DNA of 64,000 nt from Oceanimonas pelagia (GTDB taxonomy: Bacteria; Pseudomonadota; Gammaproteobacteria; Enterobacterales; Aeromonadaceae): assembly GCF_030849025.1 (NCBI RefSeq), contig NZ_CP118224.1:3456501-3520500 (forward strand). Reading direction: 5' to 3'. Positions 17,568-26,985 of this stretch are shown piece by piece (within the stretch, counting starts at the first letter, position 1; every line of letters begins with the position of its first letter). Under the pieces are notes generated by a model that worked only from the letters and a program-made list of their open reading frames with translations, made no database searches and was not told where the DNA came from. Position numbers and translations under genes: made by a program.

Positions 17568-19498
17568 TGGAGCACCATGACTTCAACCCCGGCCACCTGC
17601 TGGCCGAATTGCGGGAGCTGGATGAACACCCTCGCATCGAAGCCAAGCAGGCCAGGGAAATTGGCAGCTCAATCATGCAGACAGTGTGCGCCTTTGCCAA
17701 CGAGCCCGGGCTGGGCGGTGGCTATTTGCTGCTGGGCGTAAGGGAGCCGGACGAGCAGCACGAGGAATTCTGGCTGGAAGGCGTGCAAAACCCCGATACG
17801 CTGCTGAATACCCTGCAGACCAATTGTCGTGACCAGTTTGAAACACCGGTGCCGGTCAGAGGCAAAACCGTCATCCTTGAAGGCAAGCGCCTGCTGGTGG
17901 TTTTTGTGCCCGAACTGGAGCCCGCCGCCAAACCCTGCGTATTCAAGGGGAAGTTCGACAGCAAAAACAAACGCAAAACCGGCGTCTGGCGGCGTGGGCT
18001 AAATGGTGATTATGAGTGTGGGCAACATGATCTGGAGCCGCTGATTCTGGCCAAACTGGGCAGCGGATTTGAGCGTGTGGTGCCAGACGATGCCGAATGG
18101 GATGACCTGGATCCAGAGGCCATCGCGCTTTACCGCAAACTGCGGGCTCAGGTGCGCCCCCACGCCGAAGAGCTGCAGGCCGACGATCAGGAGATGCTGC
18201 GAGCGCTGAACCTGGTTAAACGCGTTCAGAATCGCTGGGTGCCCAATATTGCAGGCCTGTTGCTGCTGGGCAAACCTCTGGCATTGCGGCGATTACTGCC
18301 TTCGGTCCGGGTCGACTATGTACGCATTCAGGGTACTCAGTGGGTGGAAGATCCCGACCAGCGATTTACCACGACACTGGATTTCCGTGAGCCACTATTG
18401 CGCCTGATCCCCAGACTGGAAGCCGCCATTCTGGATGACATGCCCCGCCACTTCCGGCTGAATGAGGGCGAAACCCAACGTTCAGATCAACCCTGGGTTC
18501 CCGGAAAGGTGATCCGTGAGGCAGTGGTGAATGCGGTGATGCATCGCGACTATCAGGTGAACCAGCCTGTGCTGGTGGTGCGCTACAGCAATCGTCTGGA
18601 AATCCGTAACGCCGGTTATTCTCTCAAGCCGGAAATGCACCTGGGTGATATGGGCTCAGTGCTGCGTAACCCTGTTGTGGCGGGCGTTTTGTACGATGTG
18701 AACTTTGCGGAAACAAAGGGCTCGGGGATCCGCACCATGCGCCGCCTGCTGGAGCAGGCCGGGCTGTCTCCTCCGGTGTTTTCCAGCCAGATCCTGGAAA
18801 ATCAGTTTACCGCCATCTACCTGCTGCATCAGTTACTGGGTGAGCAACAACTGGCATGGCTTCAACAGTTTAAACACCTTGCCCTGAGTGATGATGAGGC
18901 CAAGGCTCTGATCCTCGCCCATGAAACCGGTGCGGTTGATAATGGAGCACTGCGAGCCGTAACCGGCCTCGACACCCTGTCTGCCAGTCAGGTGCTGAGC
19001 AAACTGCATCATCAACGAAAATGTTTGGTCAAAGGCGGAGCCGGGCCCGCCACTTACTATCAACTGGCAGAATGGCAGACATTGCCATTATTCGCATCAG
19101 CTGAGCCTGTCACCACAGAAAAAACGGAGAATACGAGTGACCCCGTCACAAATACGAGTGACCTCGATGCAAATGCGAGTGACCTCGATGCAAATACGAG
19201 TGACCTCCCCGCTTTGCTTCAGTCACGTATTGCAGCACTTACACCCAAAGCCCGTAAAGACAAGCTATGGCCGGTGATCCTGTGGCTTTGTGCCATTCGG
19301 CCCTGTAAAGCTGACGAACTGGCAAGCTTGCTAAACCGCCAGATCACACACCTGAAGAACGCTCATCTGAGCCCAATGCGTGAACAACAGGGTTTACTGG
19401 AATACCTGCACCCGGAAGTTATTAACCATCCGGAGCAAGCCTACCGCACCACCGTCGCTGGCCGACGCTGGTTGCAACAACAGGGGATCACCCTTTGA
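17567..19498 (+). CDS. AlbA_2-domain / GHKL ATPase-like protein, RecG-like family, in restriction operon
   Basis: A 643-residue protein. The N-terminal Schlafen/AlbA_2-type domain (residues 15-125, with PRIEAKQAREIGSSIMQTVC) is followed by a GHKL-type ATPase half with N-box IREAVVNAVMHRDY (316-329), LEIRNAG (344-350) and KGSGIRTM. Such proteins are often annotated as ATP-dependent DNA helicase or transcriptional regulator and are frequently found inside type I operons; their role is not established. Residues about 520-547 are a (T/A)SDLDAN repeat from a 21-bp DNA repeat, followed by a winged-helix-like C-terminus. It overlaps the hsdS stop by one base, so it belongs to the same operon. Confidence 0.75.
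   Translation: MEHHDFNPGHLLAELRELDEHPRIEAKQAREIGSSIMQTVCAFANEPGLGGGYLLLGVREPDEQHEEFWLEGVQNPDTLLNTLQTNCRDQFETPVPVRGKTVILEGKRLLVVFVPELEPAAKPCVFKGKFDSKNKRKTGVWRRGLNGDYECGQHDLEPLILAKLGSGFERVVPDDAEWDDLDPEAIALYRKLRAQVRPHAEELQADDQEMLRALNLVKRVQNRWVPNIAGLLLLGKPLALRRLLPSVRVDYVRIQGTQWVEDPDQRFTTTLDFREPLLRLIPRLEAAILDDMPRHFRLNEGETQRSDQPWVPGKVIREAVVNAVMHRDYQVNQPVLVVRYSNRLEIRNAGYSLKPEMHLGDMGSVLRNPVVAGVLYDVNFAETKGSGIRTMRRLLEQAGLSPPVFSSQILENQFTAIYLLHQLLGEQQLAWLQQFKHLALSDDEAKALILAHETGAVDNGALRAVTGLDTLSASQVLSKLHHQRKCLVKGGAGPATYYQLAEWQTLPLFASAEPVTTEKTENTSDPVTNTSDLDANASDLDANTSDLPALLQSRIAALTPKARKDKLWPVILWLCAIRPCKADELASLLNRQITHLKNAHLSPMREQQGLLEYLHPEVINHPEQAYRTTVAGRRWLQQQGITL
19130..19207 (+). repeat. 21-bp in-frame tandem repeat, about 3.7 copies
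   Basis: Units start at 19130, 19151, 19172 and 19193, each opening AATACGAGTGACC (one has AATGCG). The repeat encodes a seven-residue unit in a flexible linker. Copy-number change would add or remove seven residues without shifting the frame. Confidence 0.85.
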
Positions 19499-19628
19499 TA
19501 AACAAAACAGCTTTCAAACACCGGGAATTACGGTGAGCATAGCGATGCTGAGGGGCTGATTGGTTAACAGCGCCACCGACCAATAAACATCAAACAAAAA
19601 TAACGTTAGAGCCAAGGGATACATCTGA

Positions 19629-21620
19629 ATGTTGAACTCTGAGCAAATCCATGCAGAGCTGAACAAGCTGGGCTGTGCTTTGGAGCCCGGTAAAAATAAT
19701 CCTTCCTATGCCTATGAACATTTCTTGGGCAATGGAAAATATCTTTATGTGAAACGTAAAGCCAACGGCTCGGTAGACAAGGCGCCACTGGTATTGCATC
19801 CGGATTGCCTGGCACTCAGGCCAATTATTGACCGTATCGACGGCCTTTCGGTTACCTGGCAAAAAGTCAAAAGTACCAGCTATCGCCGCTATCCCAAAGA
19901 TAACGGCGCATCACAATATGGTTATGACGCTAACGTAAGCACAGGCCAGGCTCTGTCTCAACTCGTTGCCCTGCTGACTGACTCTGCCCCCGTACGGCAG
20001 ACAAACACCGCCAGCACATACCAGACCGCTTCCAAACAAAAGGACTTACCCATGCACCCTCTGAACCAGATCCTCTTCGGCCCGCCCGGCACCGGCAAAA
20101 CCTACGCCACCACCGAAATGGCGGTTCGCATTGCTGAAGCGGAATGGTTTCAGAACATCAGCGAAACCCATGATGGTGACGCGCTGCGCGAAGCGGTTAA
20201 AGGTAAATATGACGAGCTGGTGAAGGCAAAGCGGGTTGTTTTTACCACGTTTCATCAAAGCTTTGCCTATGAAGACTTTATCGAGGGCATCCGTGCCGAG
20301 ACCGATGAGCAAAACAACGGCCTGCGCTACGAGGTCACCGATGGTATCTTTAAGCAGCTGTGCAACGATGCGGCAGTAAAGGTACAGGTTGCATCTACCG
20401 AGTCGGTATCACTGGAAGGAAAACGCATCTGGAAAATGTCGCTCGGCAATACTCTGGGTGGCGAGGAATACATCTATGAAGAGTGCGTCAAGCAGGGCTA
20501 TGCCCTGCTGGGATACGGTGACGATATCGACTTCAGTGACTGTCACAGCCGCGAAGCCGTCAAGGCAAAACTGGAAGACATTTATCAGTCCCCGGTAGCC
20601 AACAACAACTATACGCTGACCTCGGTGCATGTCTTCAAAAATCAGATGCAGCAGGGCGATCTGATTGTGGTATCCGATGGCAACCACAAGTTCCGCGCCA
20701 TTGGGCAAATTACCGGGGACTATGAGTTTCTGGAAACCGATGAACGGGTCGGTTACCAGCAACTGCGGCGAGTAAACTGGTTGCGGCAATATCAGCCCAG
20801 CCTTTCCATAGAGCATCTGTTCCTGAAAGCCCTGTCACAAATGACACTTTATGAGCTCAAGCCCACCACCATTGATCATGCCAGGCTGGAGCAACTGCTG
20901 GCACCAACAGGTGGTCAGGAGAGCGAGCACAAGCCTCATGTGCTTATCATCGATGAAATCAACCGGGGCAATATTTCCCGTATTTTTGGTGAGCTGATCA
21001 CCCTGCTGGAGCCGGACAAGCGCAAAGGCGGAGCCGATGCCCGCTCGGTGATCCTGCCTTACTCCAAAGAGCCTTTTACCGTTCCCGATAATCTTTATGT
21101 GATTGGCACCATGAACACCGCCGACAAATCACTGGCCCAGCTTGATCTGGCGCTGCGCCGTCGTTTCAGCTTTGTGGAGATGATGCCCAAACCTGAGCTG
21201 CTGAGTGATTTTACCGTTCATGGTGTGAGCCTGAAAGAGATGCTGACCGTCATTAACCAGCGGATTGAAGCACTGCTGGATGCAGAGCACCTGATCGGCC
21301 ACAGCTACTTTATGCCGCTGCTTAATATGCCAGAGACCGAGCGGGAGCAGGCCCTGGCGGATATGTTCAGGAATCGCATCCTGCCCCTGCTGCAGGAATA
21401 TTTCTTTGATGACTATCAGCGAATTGGCTGGGTGCTGAACGATCCGGCCAAACAACCGGACCACCGCTTTATCGTCACCGATGAGGCACTAAGAGACCAT
21501 CTTCCCAAGCTCGATAAACTGTTTCCGGCCGAGGTTGCAGAGCAACTACTGGACCGTCGCTACCGCATCAATGAAAAAGCCTTTGCCAGCGCCGAGGCCT
21601 ACCAGGGCATCGTAAAATGA
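19629..21620 (+). CDS. mcrB: McrB-type AAA+ GTPase subunit of a modification-dependent restriction system
   Basis: A 663-residue protein. An N-terminal domain (1-125) of unrecognised type precedes the AAA+ motor, which has Walker A GPPGTGKT (151-158), Walker B VLIIDEINRGNISRIFGELI (438-457) and the McrB signature TMNTAD (494-499). Between Walker A and B lies an insert (about 265-385) with GDLIVVSDGNHKFRAIGQIT, resembling a PUA/EVE-type modified-base reader fold. McrB uses GTP to translocate DNA and activate McrC at modified cytosines. The start follows AAGGGA; 130 bp separate it from the preceding gene, so it may have its own promoter. It overlaps mcrC by four bases. Confidence 0.9.
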   Translation: MLNSEQIHAELNKLGCALEPGKNNPSYAYEHFLGNGKYLYVKRKANGSVDKAPLVLHPDCLALRPIIDRIDGLSVTWQKVKSTSYRRYPKDNGASQYGYDANVSTGQALSQLVALLTDSAPVRQTNTASTYQTASKQKDLPMHPLNQILFGPPGTGKTYATTEMAVRIAEAEWFQNISETHDGDALREAVKGKYDELVKAKRVVFTTFHQSFAYEDFIEGIRAETDEQNNGLRYEVTDGIFKQLCNDAAVKVQVASTESVSLEGKRIWKMSLGNTLGGEEYIYEECVKQGYALLGYGDDIDFSDCHSREAVKAKLEDIYQSPVANNNYTLTSVHVFKNQMQQGDLIVVSDGNHKFRAIGQITGDYEFLETDERVGYQQLRRVNWLRQYQPSLSIEHLFLKALSQMTLYELKPTTIDHARLEQLLAPTGGQESEHKPHVLIIDEINRGNISRIFGELITLLEPDKRKGGADARSVILPYSKEPFTVPDNLYVIGTMNTADKSLAQLDLALRRRFSFVEMMPKPELLSDFTVHGVSLKEMLTVINQRIEALLDAEHLIGHSYFMPLLNMPETEREQALADMFRNRILPLLQEYFFDDYQRIGWVLNDPAKQPDHRFIVTDEALRDHLPKLDKLFPAEVAEQLLDRRYRINEKAFASAEAYQGIVK

Positions 21621-22930
21621 CGCTGGTCGTGCGCGAATACGCCACTCTGAGCTGTGAAGGGAATGGCGCCGGCATGGATGCCGGTGTGGTCTCGCCAGCC
21701 ACCTTTGACTGGCTGCTTTCGCTGCAACAGGGCTGGAAAGGCCGCGCCGAGCTACTTAAGGTGGAAGGCAAAAAACGACTGCGGTTGTGCAACCATGTGG
21801 GCTACCTGCAAAGCCCTGGTGGAGAGGCCATTGAGATCTTGCCCAAAACTGAACATGAGCAGCCCGCTGAGCCAGACCGGTTACGGCGTTTGCTGCAGCG
21901 CATGTTGCGCTCGGCGCTGGGGGTAAAGCACCGTGAAGCCGGCAATGCAGAGCTGCTGCGCTCCAGTGCTCCCCTGCATGAGTGGATAATCGGTCAGTTT
22001 TTACATGAAGTCGCCGAGCTGGTGCGCCGGGGCCTGCGCTTTGATTACCACAATGTGGAAGAGCAGTGCCGGTTTGTGCGGGGCCGGCTGGATATGAACA
22101 GGCAGCTCCGCCAGACGCCAGACAAGGCCACTCAGTTTCATGTGCGCCATGCCGAGTTCAGCCCGGAACGGATTGAAAACCGGCTGATAAAAACCGCGCT
22201 GAAAGTGGCGTTCACACTGACCCGCAGCAGTGACAACTGGCGGCTGGCCAACAGCCTGCGCCATCAGTTGCACGATATTGCTGCCCTGCACCGGCCCATG
22301 CAATATTTTAACCGCTGGGATCACGGCAAGATGATGAAGGGCTACGAGGCAGTCAAACCCTGGTGCCGGTTAATTCTGGAGCAGCTAAACCCGGATTTTC
22401 AGAAAGGGGAGCACAGGGGCATTGCCCTGCTGTTTCCGATGGAGCAGTTGTTTGAGTGCTACCTTGCCAGTTGTCTGCGTCGCCAGTTGCAACCCGGTGC
22501 CCGCCTCACGGCTCAGGCCAGCCGCCGGCACTTGCTGAAGCATGCCACCCACCCTGCCAGCGAGCCACAGGGCTGGTTTACGCTGAAACCGGATTTTCTG
22601 GTGGAGCATCATCAGGCCTCTTTTGTGCTGGACGCCAAGTGGAAACTGCTTAACCAGCACCAGGCCACCAGCGAGCACAAATACGGCATCAGGCAGGCGG
22701 ATCTCTACCAGATGTTTGCCTATGGCCATACCTACCTGAGCGGCGAAGGCCACCTGATGCTGATTTACCCGAAACACAGGGATTTTAACCAGCCATTGCC
22801 GGCATTTCATTTTGACGAGCGTTTATCGCTATGGTGTGTGCCGCTGGATTTGGATAACGGCGAGCTGGTGCCGGGAGACTGGCAGAGTGCCTTTGAATGT
22901 TTTAGCCAACCGATAACAACAAGCCCCTAA
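21617..22930 (+). CDS. mcrC: McrC nuclease subunit
   Basis: A 437-residue McrC family protein that carries the nuclease activity of McrBC. The N-terminal McrB-binding region is followed by a C-terminal PD-(D/E)xK site: D326 in LKPDFLV, then D339 and K341 in FVLDAKWK. The start overlaps the mcrB stop (ATGA), consistent with a fixed stoichiometric complex. The gene lies between mcrB and hsdR in the same direction, embedding a type IV system inside a type I operon. Confidence 0.9.
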   Translation: MTLVVREYATLSCEGNGAGMDAGVVSPATFDWLLSLQQGWKGRAELLKVEGKKRLRLCNHVGYLQSPGGEAIEILPKTEHEQPAEPDRLRRLLQRMLRSALGVKHREAGNAELLRSSAPLHEWIIGQFLHEVAELVRRGLRFDYHNVEEQCRFVRGRLDMNRQLRQTPDKATQFHVRHAEFSPERIENRLIKTALKVAFTLTRSSDNWRLANSLRHQLHDIAALHRPMQYFNRWDHGKMMKGYEAVKPWCRLILEQLNPDFQKGEHRGIALLFPMEQLFECYLASCLRRQLQPGARLTAQASRRHLLKHATHPASEPQGWFTLKPDFLVEHHQASFVLDAKWKLLNQHQATSEHKYGIRQADLYQMFAYGHTYLSGEGHLMLIYPKHRDFNQPLPAFHFDERLSLWCVPLDLDNGELVPGDWQSAFECFSQPITTSP

Positions 22931-22963
22931 CCCGGGGCCACAAGAGCAAGGGATAACAATAAT

Positions 22964-25900
22964 ATGCATCAGGCTCCCAAGTTTCAGGAAGAATACAGCG
23001 CTAAGCTGCCAGCCATGGCGCTGCTCGCCAATCTGGGCTGGTCGTTTATTAACCCGGAGCAGGCGCTGGCAGCCCGGGCCGGCAAGGCCGATGAGGTGGT
23101 GTTACGCAGTCTGCTGCGGGCGGAACTGGCCAAGCGCACTTATACCCAGGCGGGAACAGAACGGGCGCTGTCGGCCAAGGCCATCGACAATCTGGTGGCA
23201 GAGGTGTGCAGCCCGGCCCTGAACGAAGGCCTGCACACTGCCAATGAAAGGCTCTATAACCATCTGCTGTACGGCATTGCCGTCACCGAATTTGTGGATG
23301 GTAAAAAGGTCAGTCCCACCATACCGCTGATTGACTGGCACAATCCGGCCAACAACAGCTTTGTATTTACCGAAGAGTTCACCGTTACCCGTGCCGGTGG
23401 TGTAGAGAGCCGACGCCCCGATTTGGTGTGCTTTGTGAACGGCATTCCGCTGGTAGTGATTGAGGCCAAACGGCCCGATGGTCATGGCAATAAGGGCCCT
23501 ACCGTGGAGGAAGGCATTTCCCAAAGCCTGCGCAATCAGCGGCCCGATGAAATTCCCCTGTTATTTGCCTACAGCCAGCTGTTGCTGTCGATTAACGGCA
23601 ACGAAGGTCGTTATGGCACCTGCGGCACACCGAAAAAGTTCTGGGCCGCCTGGCGGGAAGAAGACATTACCGATGCAGACATGCAGGCTTTAAAGAACCG
23701 CCCCCTGTCTGCCACTCAGCTGCAAGCGCTGTTCAGCCATCGGCCTGCCAAGGATCTGGACTGGTATCAGAGTCTGATTGCCGGTGGCGAGCTGGCCATT
23801 ACCGGGCAGGATAAATTACTGATCAGCCTGCTGAGCCCGAATCGCCTGCTGGAGATGATCCGTTACTTCATTCTGTTTGATAAAAAGGCCGGCAAAATTG
23901 TGGCTCGTTATCAGCAGGTGTTTGGCATCAAGCGGCTGATTGACCGTATTCAGACCCAGCGGGCCGATGGTGGCCGGGAAGGCGGTGTGGTCTGGCACAC
24001 CACCGGCTCCGGCAAGTCGTTCACCATGGTGTTTTTAAGCCGGGCGCTGATTTTGCACGAGGCGCTGAAGCAATGCCGGCTGCTGGTGGTCACCGACAGG
24101 GTGGATCTGGAAAGCCAGCTGAGCAGAACCTTTATGATGAGCGGTGAGCTGGAAGGCAAAAAGGACAAGGTCGCTGCCATGGCGACCTCTGGAAAGCGCC
24201 TGGCCGAGCAGATTGGTCGAGGCACTGAGCGCATCATGTTTTCCCTGATCCAGAAGTTCAACAGTGCCACCAAGCGCCCGGAATGCCATAACGACAGCCC
24301 CAATATCATTGTGTTGATTGACGAAGGCCACCGCAGCCAGGGCGGGGAAAATCACATAAAAATGCGTCAGGCCCTGCCCAAGGCAGCCTTTGTGGCCTTT
24401 ACCGGCACCCCGCTGCTGCAGGATGACAAGACCACCAACAAGTTCGGCCCCATTGTGCATGCCTACACCATGCAACGGGCGGTGGAAGACGAGACGGTAA
24501 CACCGCTGCTCTATGAAGAGCGTATTCCCGACCTGGATGTGAACGAGCGGGCCATCGACAGCTGGTTTGATCGCATTACCGAAGGCCTGAGCGATCAGCA
24601 AAAGGCCGATCTCAAGCGCAAGTTCGGTAAAAAAGGCCAGGTATTCGGTGCCGATGACCGCATTCGGCTGATAGCGCTGGATATTGCCAATCACTTCGTC
24701 AAAAACATCGATGAAGGCCTGAAAGGCCAGCTGGCCTGTGACAGCAAGGCCTCGGCCATCAAGTATAAAAAGTATCTGGATGAAGCCGGGCTGTTTGAGT
24801 CAGCGGTGGTGATGAGCCCGCCCGACACCCGGGAAGGCAACACTGCCGTGGATGAGTCGGCCATGCCGGAAGTGGCCCAGTGGTGGAAGGACAACGTGGG
24901 CAGCCAGGACGAACAGGCCTACACCAAGGATGTGGTGGAGCGGTTCGACAAGGACGACAAGCTCAAGTTGCTGATTGTGGTAGACAAGCTGCTCACCGGT
25001 TTTGACGAGCCCAAAAATACCGTGCTCTATATCGACAAATCGCTGAAGCAGCACAACCTGATCCAGGCCATTGCCCGGGTTAACCGGCTGCACCCTAAAA
25101 AGAAGTTCGGCCTGCTTATCGACTATCGCGGCATTCTGGCTGAGCTGGACACCACCATTGCCAAATATCAGGATCTGGCGTCTCGCACTCAGGGCGGTTA
25201 CGACATTAACGACATTGATGGTTTGTATCAGTCCATGAGCACGGAATACAAGCGACTGCCACAGCTCTATAAACAGCTGTGGGCCATTTTTGATGGCGTG
25301 AACAACAAAAATGATATTGAGCAGCTGCGCCGGGTGCTGGTGCCCAACATGCAGGAGCGAGACGGGGAACTGGTGGATGTGCACCTCAAGGTGCGTGAAG
25401 ACTTCTATGCCGCACTCTCGGCCTTTGCCAGTTGCCTGAAGATTGCGCTGCAATCGGCCACCTTCTTTGAAGATAAAAGTTTCACTGAAGACGACCGCCG
25501 CCTCTACAAGGAAACCGTCAAACAGTTCAGCAGTCTGCGCCAACTGGTGCAGCAGGACGCGGGTGAACGCATCGACTTTGACGAATACGCCGAGCAGGTA
25601 AAAAAGCTGCTCGACAAGCATGTGGTGGGCGTGGACGTTAAAGAGCCTGATGGCGTCTATGAAGTGGGCAAAATGGGCAAGCAACAGCAGCCCCAGGACT
25701 GGACCGAAGAGAAAACCCGTAACGAGACCGACATCATCAAAACCCGGGTCACTCGCATGATTGAGCAAGAGCTGAGGGATGATCCTTATGCTCAGGAAGC
25801 GTTTTCCTGGCTGCTGCGTCAGGCCATTGAAGAAGCGGAAAAGCTCTTTGATCACCCGCTGAAGCAATACCTGCTGTTCCAGGAGTTTGAGCAGCAGGTA

Positions 25901-26236
25901 CAGACGCGCCGGTTGGATGAGCTGCCCGATGCCTTTGCGGGTAATCGTCATGCCCAGGCTTATTTTGGGGTGTTCAAGAAGACGCTGCCTGCTGTCTTTG
26001 CCATGACGGACGATCAGGTGCAGAACAAGTGGGTCAAACTGGCCTTTGAGCTGGATGACATCGTTACCGCTGCCGTGGCTGAGCACTCCATCAATCCGCA
26101 AAACATTGAGGCGGAGATCCGCAAGCAGCTGTTGCCGCGTCTGTTTAAAGAGTGCAAGGCGGTGGGCGGCGGCATGGATCAGGCCCGCAATATGGTGGAA
26201 ATGGTGGTGCAGATCACCCGGGTGGGGCTGAGCTGA
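22964..26236 (+). CDS. hsdR: type I restriction enzyme HsdR (EcoR124-like)
   Basis: A 1090-residue translocase-nuclease, full length for the family. The N-terminal nuclease has D153 and E167-x-K169 (RRPDLVCF ... VVIEAKRP). The SF2 motor follows with Walker A TTGSGKS (346-352) and DEGH (453-456), then a C-terminal helical domain that docks to HsdM. With two HsdM and HsdS it cleaves unmethylated DNA far from the recognition site. It starts 33 bp after mcrC and is followed at two bases' distance by the metalloprotease gene. It appears intact. Confidence 0.95.
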   Translation: MHQAPKFQEEYSAKLPAMALLANLGWSFINPEQALAARAGKADEVVLRSLLRAELAKRTYTQAGTERALSAKAIDNLVAEVCSPALNEGLHTANERLYNHLLYGIAVTEFVDGKKVSPTIPLIDWHNPANNSFVFTEEFTVTRAGGVESRRPDLVCFVNGIPLVVIEAKRPDGHGNKGPTVEEGISQSLRNQRPDEIPLLFAYSQLLLSINGNEGRYGTCGTPKKFWAAWREEDITDADMQALKNRPLSATQLQALFSHRPAKDLDWYQSLIAGGELAITGQDKLLISLLSPNRLLEMIRYFILFDKKAGKIVARYQQVFGIKRLIDRIQTQRADGGREGGVVWHTTGSGKSFTMVFLSRALILHEALKQCRLLVVTDRVDLESQLSRTFMMSGELEGKKDKVAAMATSGKRLAEQIGRGTERIMFSLIQKFNSATKRPECHNDSPNIIVLIDEGHRSQGGENHIKMRQALPKAAFVAFTGTPLLQDDKTTNKFGPIVHAYTMQRAVEDETVTPLLYEERIPDLDVNERAIDSWFDRITEGLSDQQKADLKRKFGKKGQVFGADDRIRLIALDIANHFVKNIDEGLKGQLACDSKASAIKYKKYLDEAGLFESAVVMSPPDTREGNTAVDESAMPEVAQWWKDNVGSQDEQAYTKDVVERFDKDDKLKLLIVVDKLLTGFDEPKNTVLYIDKSLKQHNLIQAIARVNRLHPKKKFGLLIDYRGILAELDTTIAKYQDLASRTQGGYDINDIDGLYQSMSTEYKRLPQLYKQLWAIFDGVNNKNDIEQLRRVLVPNMQERDGELVDVHLKVREDFYAALSAFASCLKIALQSATFFEDKSFTEDDRRLYKETVKQFSSLRQLVQQDAGERIDFDEYAEQVKKLLDKHVVGVDVKEPDGVYEVGKMGKQQQPQDWTEEKTRNETDIIKTRVTRMIEQELRDDPYAQEAFSWLLRQAIEEAEKLFDHPLKQYLLFQEFEQQVQTRRLDELPDAFAGNRHAQAYFGVFKKTLPAVFAMTDDQVQNKWVKLAFELDDIVTAAVAEHSINPQNIEAEIRKQLLPRLFKECKAVGGGMDQARNMVEMVVQITRVGLS

Positions 26237-26238
26237 GT

Positions 26239-26985
26239 ATGAATGTGCCTATTCATGAGCCGGGCCGCACCCTTGGCTTCTGGTACGGTGACGAACGCAT
26301 TACCTTTGAGCGGGTAAAGCGGCGGCAAGGCAGTGACAAGGTGTTGATTAAGGTGCATCCGGATTGCCGGGTGGTGGTCTCGGCACCGGAAGGCTCTCAT
26401 GATGACGCCGTGACGGCGGCGGTAAAGCAACGAGCCCGGTGGATTCATGAGCAACTGAGGGATTTTCGCCAGCAGCAGGAGCACATCACGCCGCGCCGTT
26501 ATATCAGTGGTGAAAGCCATTACTATCTGGGCAAGCAGCACCTGTTGAAGGTGGTGGTTGACCCTGATCAGCCTCAGGGAGTAAAGCTGCTGAGGGGCCG
26601 GCTGGAAGTCTCGGTGCGTGCTGCGGAAGCCGACAAGGTGAAGGCACTGCTGAATGCCTGGTACAAGACCCGGGCCAGGGAAGTGTTTAACCGCCGCCTC
26701 GATGCCCTCTTGCCCCAGACTCTGTGGGTAACCGAGCGCCCGCCCCTGCGTATTCTCACCATGCAGACCCAGTGGGGTAGCTGCTCGCCACAGGGCCGCA
26801 TTACCCTTAACCCGCACCTGGTCAAGGCCCCGCGTGAGTGCATTGATTACGTGATTTTGCATGAGCTTTGCCATTTGGCTGAGCATAACCACAGCGAACG
26901 CTTCTACCGGCTGATGGGACAGGTTATGCCCAGGTGGGAAAAGGTGAAGTCAAAACTTGATGATATGGTTTACAGGTATTTTTAG
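26239..26985 (+). CDS. YgjP-like DUF45 (M48/SprT-type) zinc metallopeptidase
   Basis: A 248-residue DUF45/YgjP protein with the zinc protease motif HELCH in VILHELCHLAEHNHSERFY and a third acidic or histidine ligand downstream. The ATG at 26239, two bases after the hsdR stop, is preferred over the longer frame that overlaps hsdR. Genes of this family are commonly the last gene of type I restriction operons; a proposed job is turnover of a restriction or accessory protein, but this is not established. Its TAG overlaps the GTG start of the next gene. Confidence 0.85.
   Translation: MNVPIHEPGRTLGFWYGDERITFERVKRRQGSDKVLIKVHPDCRVVVSAPEGSHDDAVTAAVKQRARWIHEQLRDFRQQQEHITPRRYISGESHYYLGKQHLLKVVVDPDQPQGVKLLRGRLEVSVRAAEADKVKALLNAWYKTRAREVFNRRLDALLPQTLWVTERPPLRILTMQTQWGSCSPQGRITLNPHLVKAPRECIDYVILHELCHLAEHNHSERFYRLMGQVMPRWEKVKSKLDDMVYRYF

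Noticed and set aside
19130-19207. Regular 21-bp repeat as a possible CRISPR
   Set aside because: Units are contiguous without spacers and lie in frame in a coding sequence.
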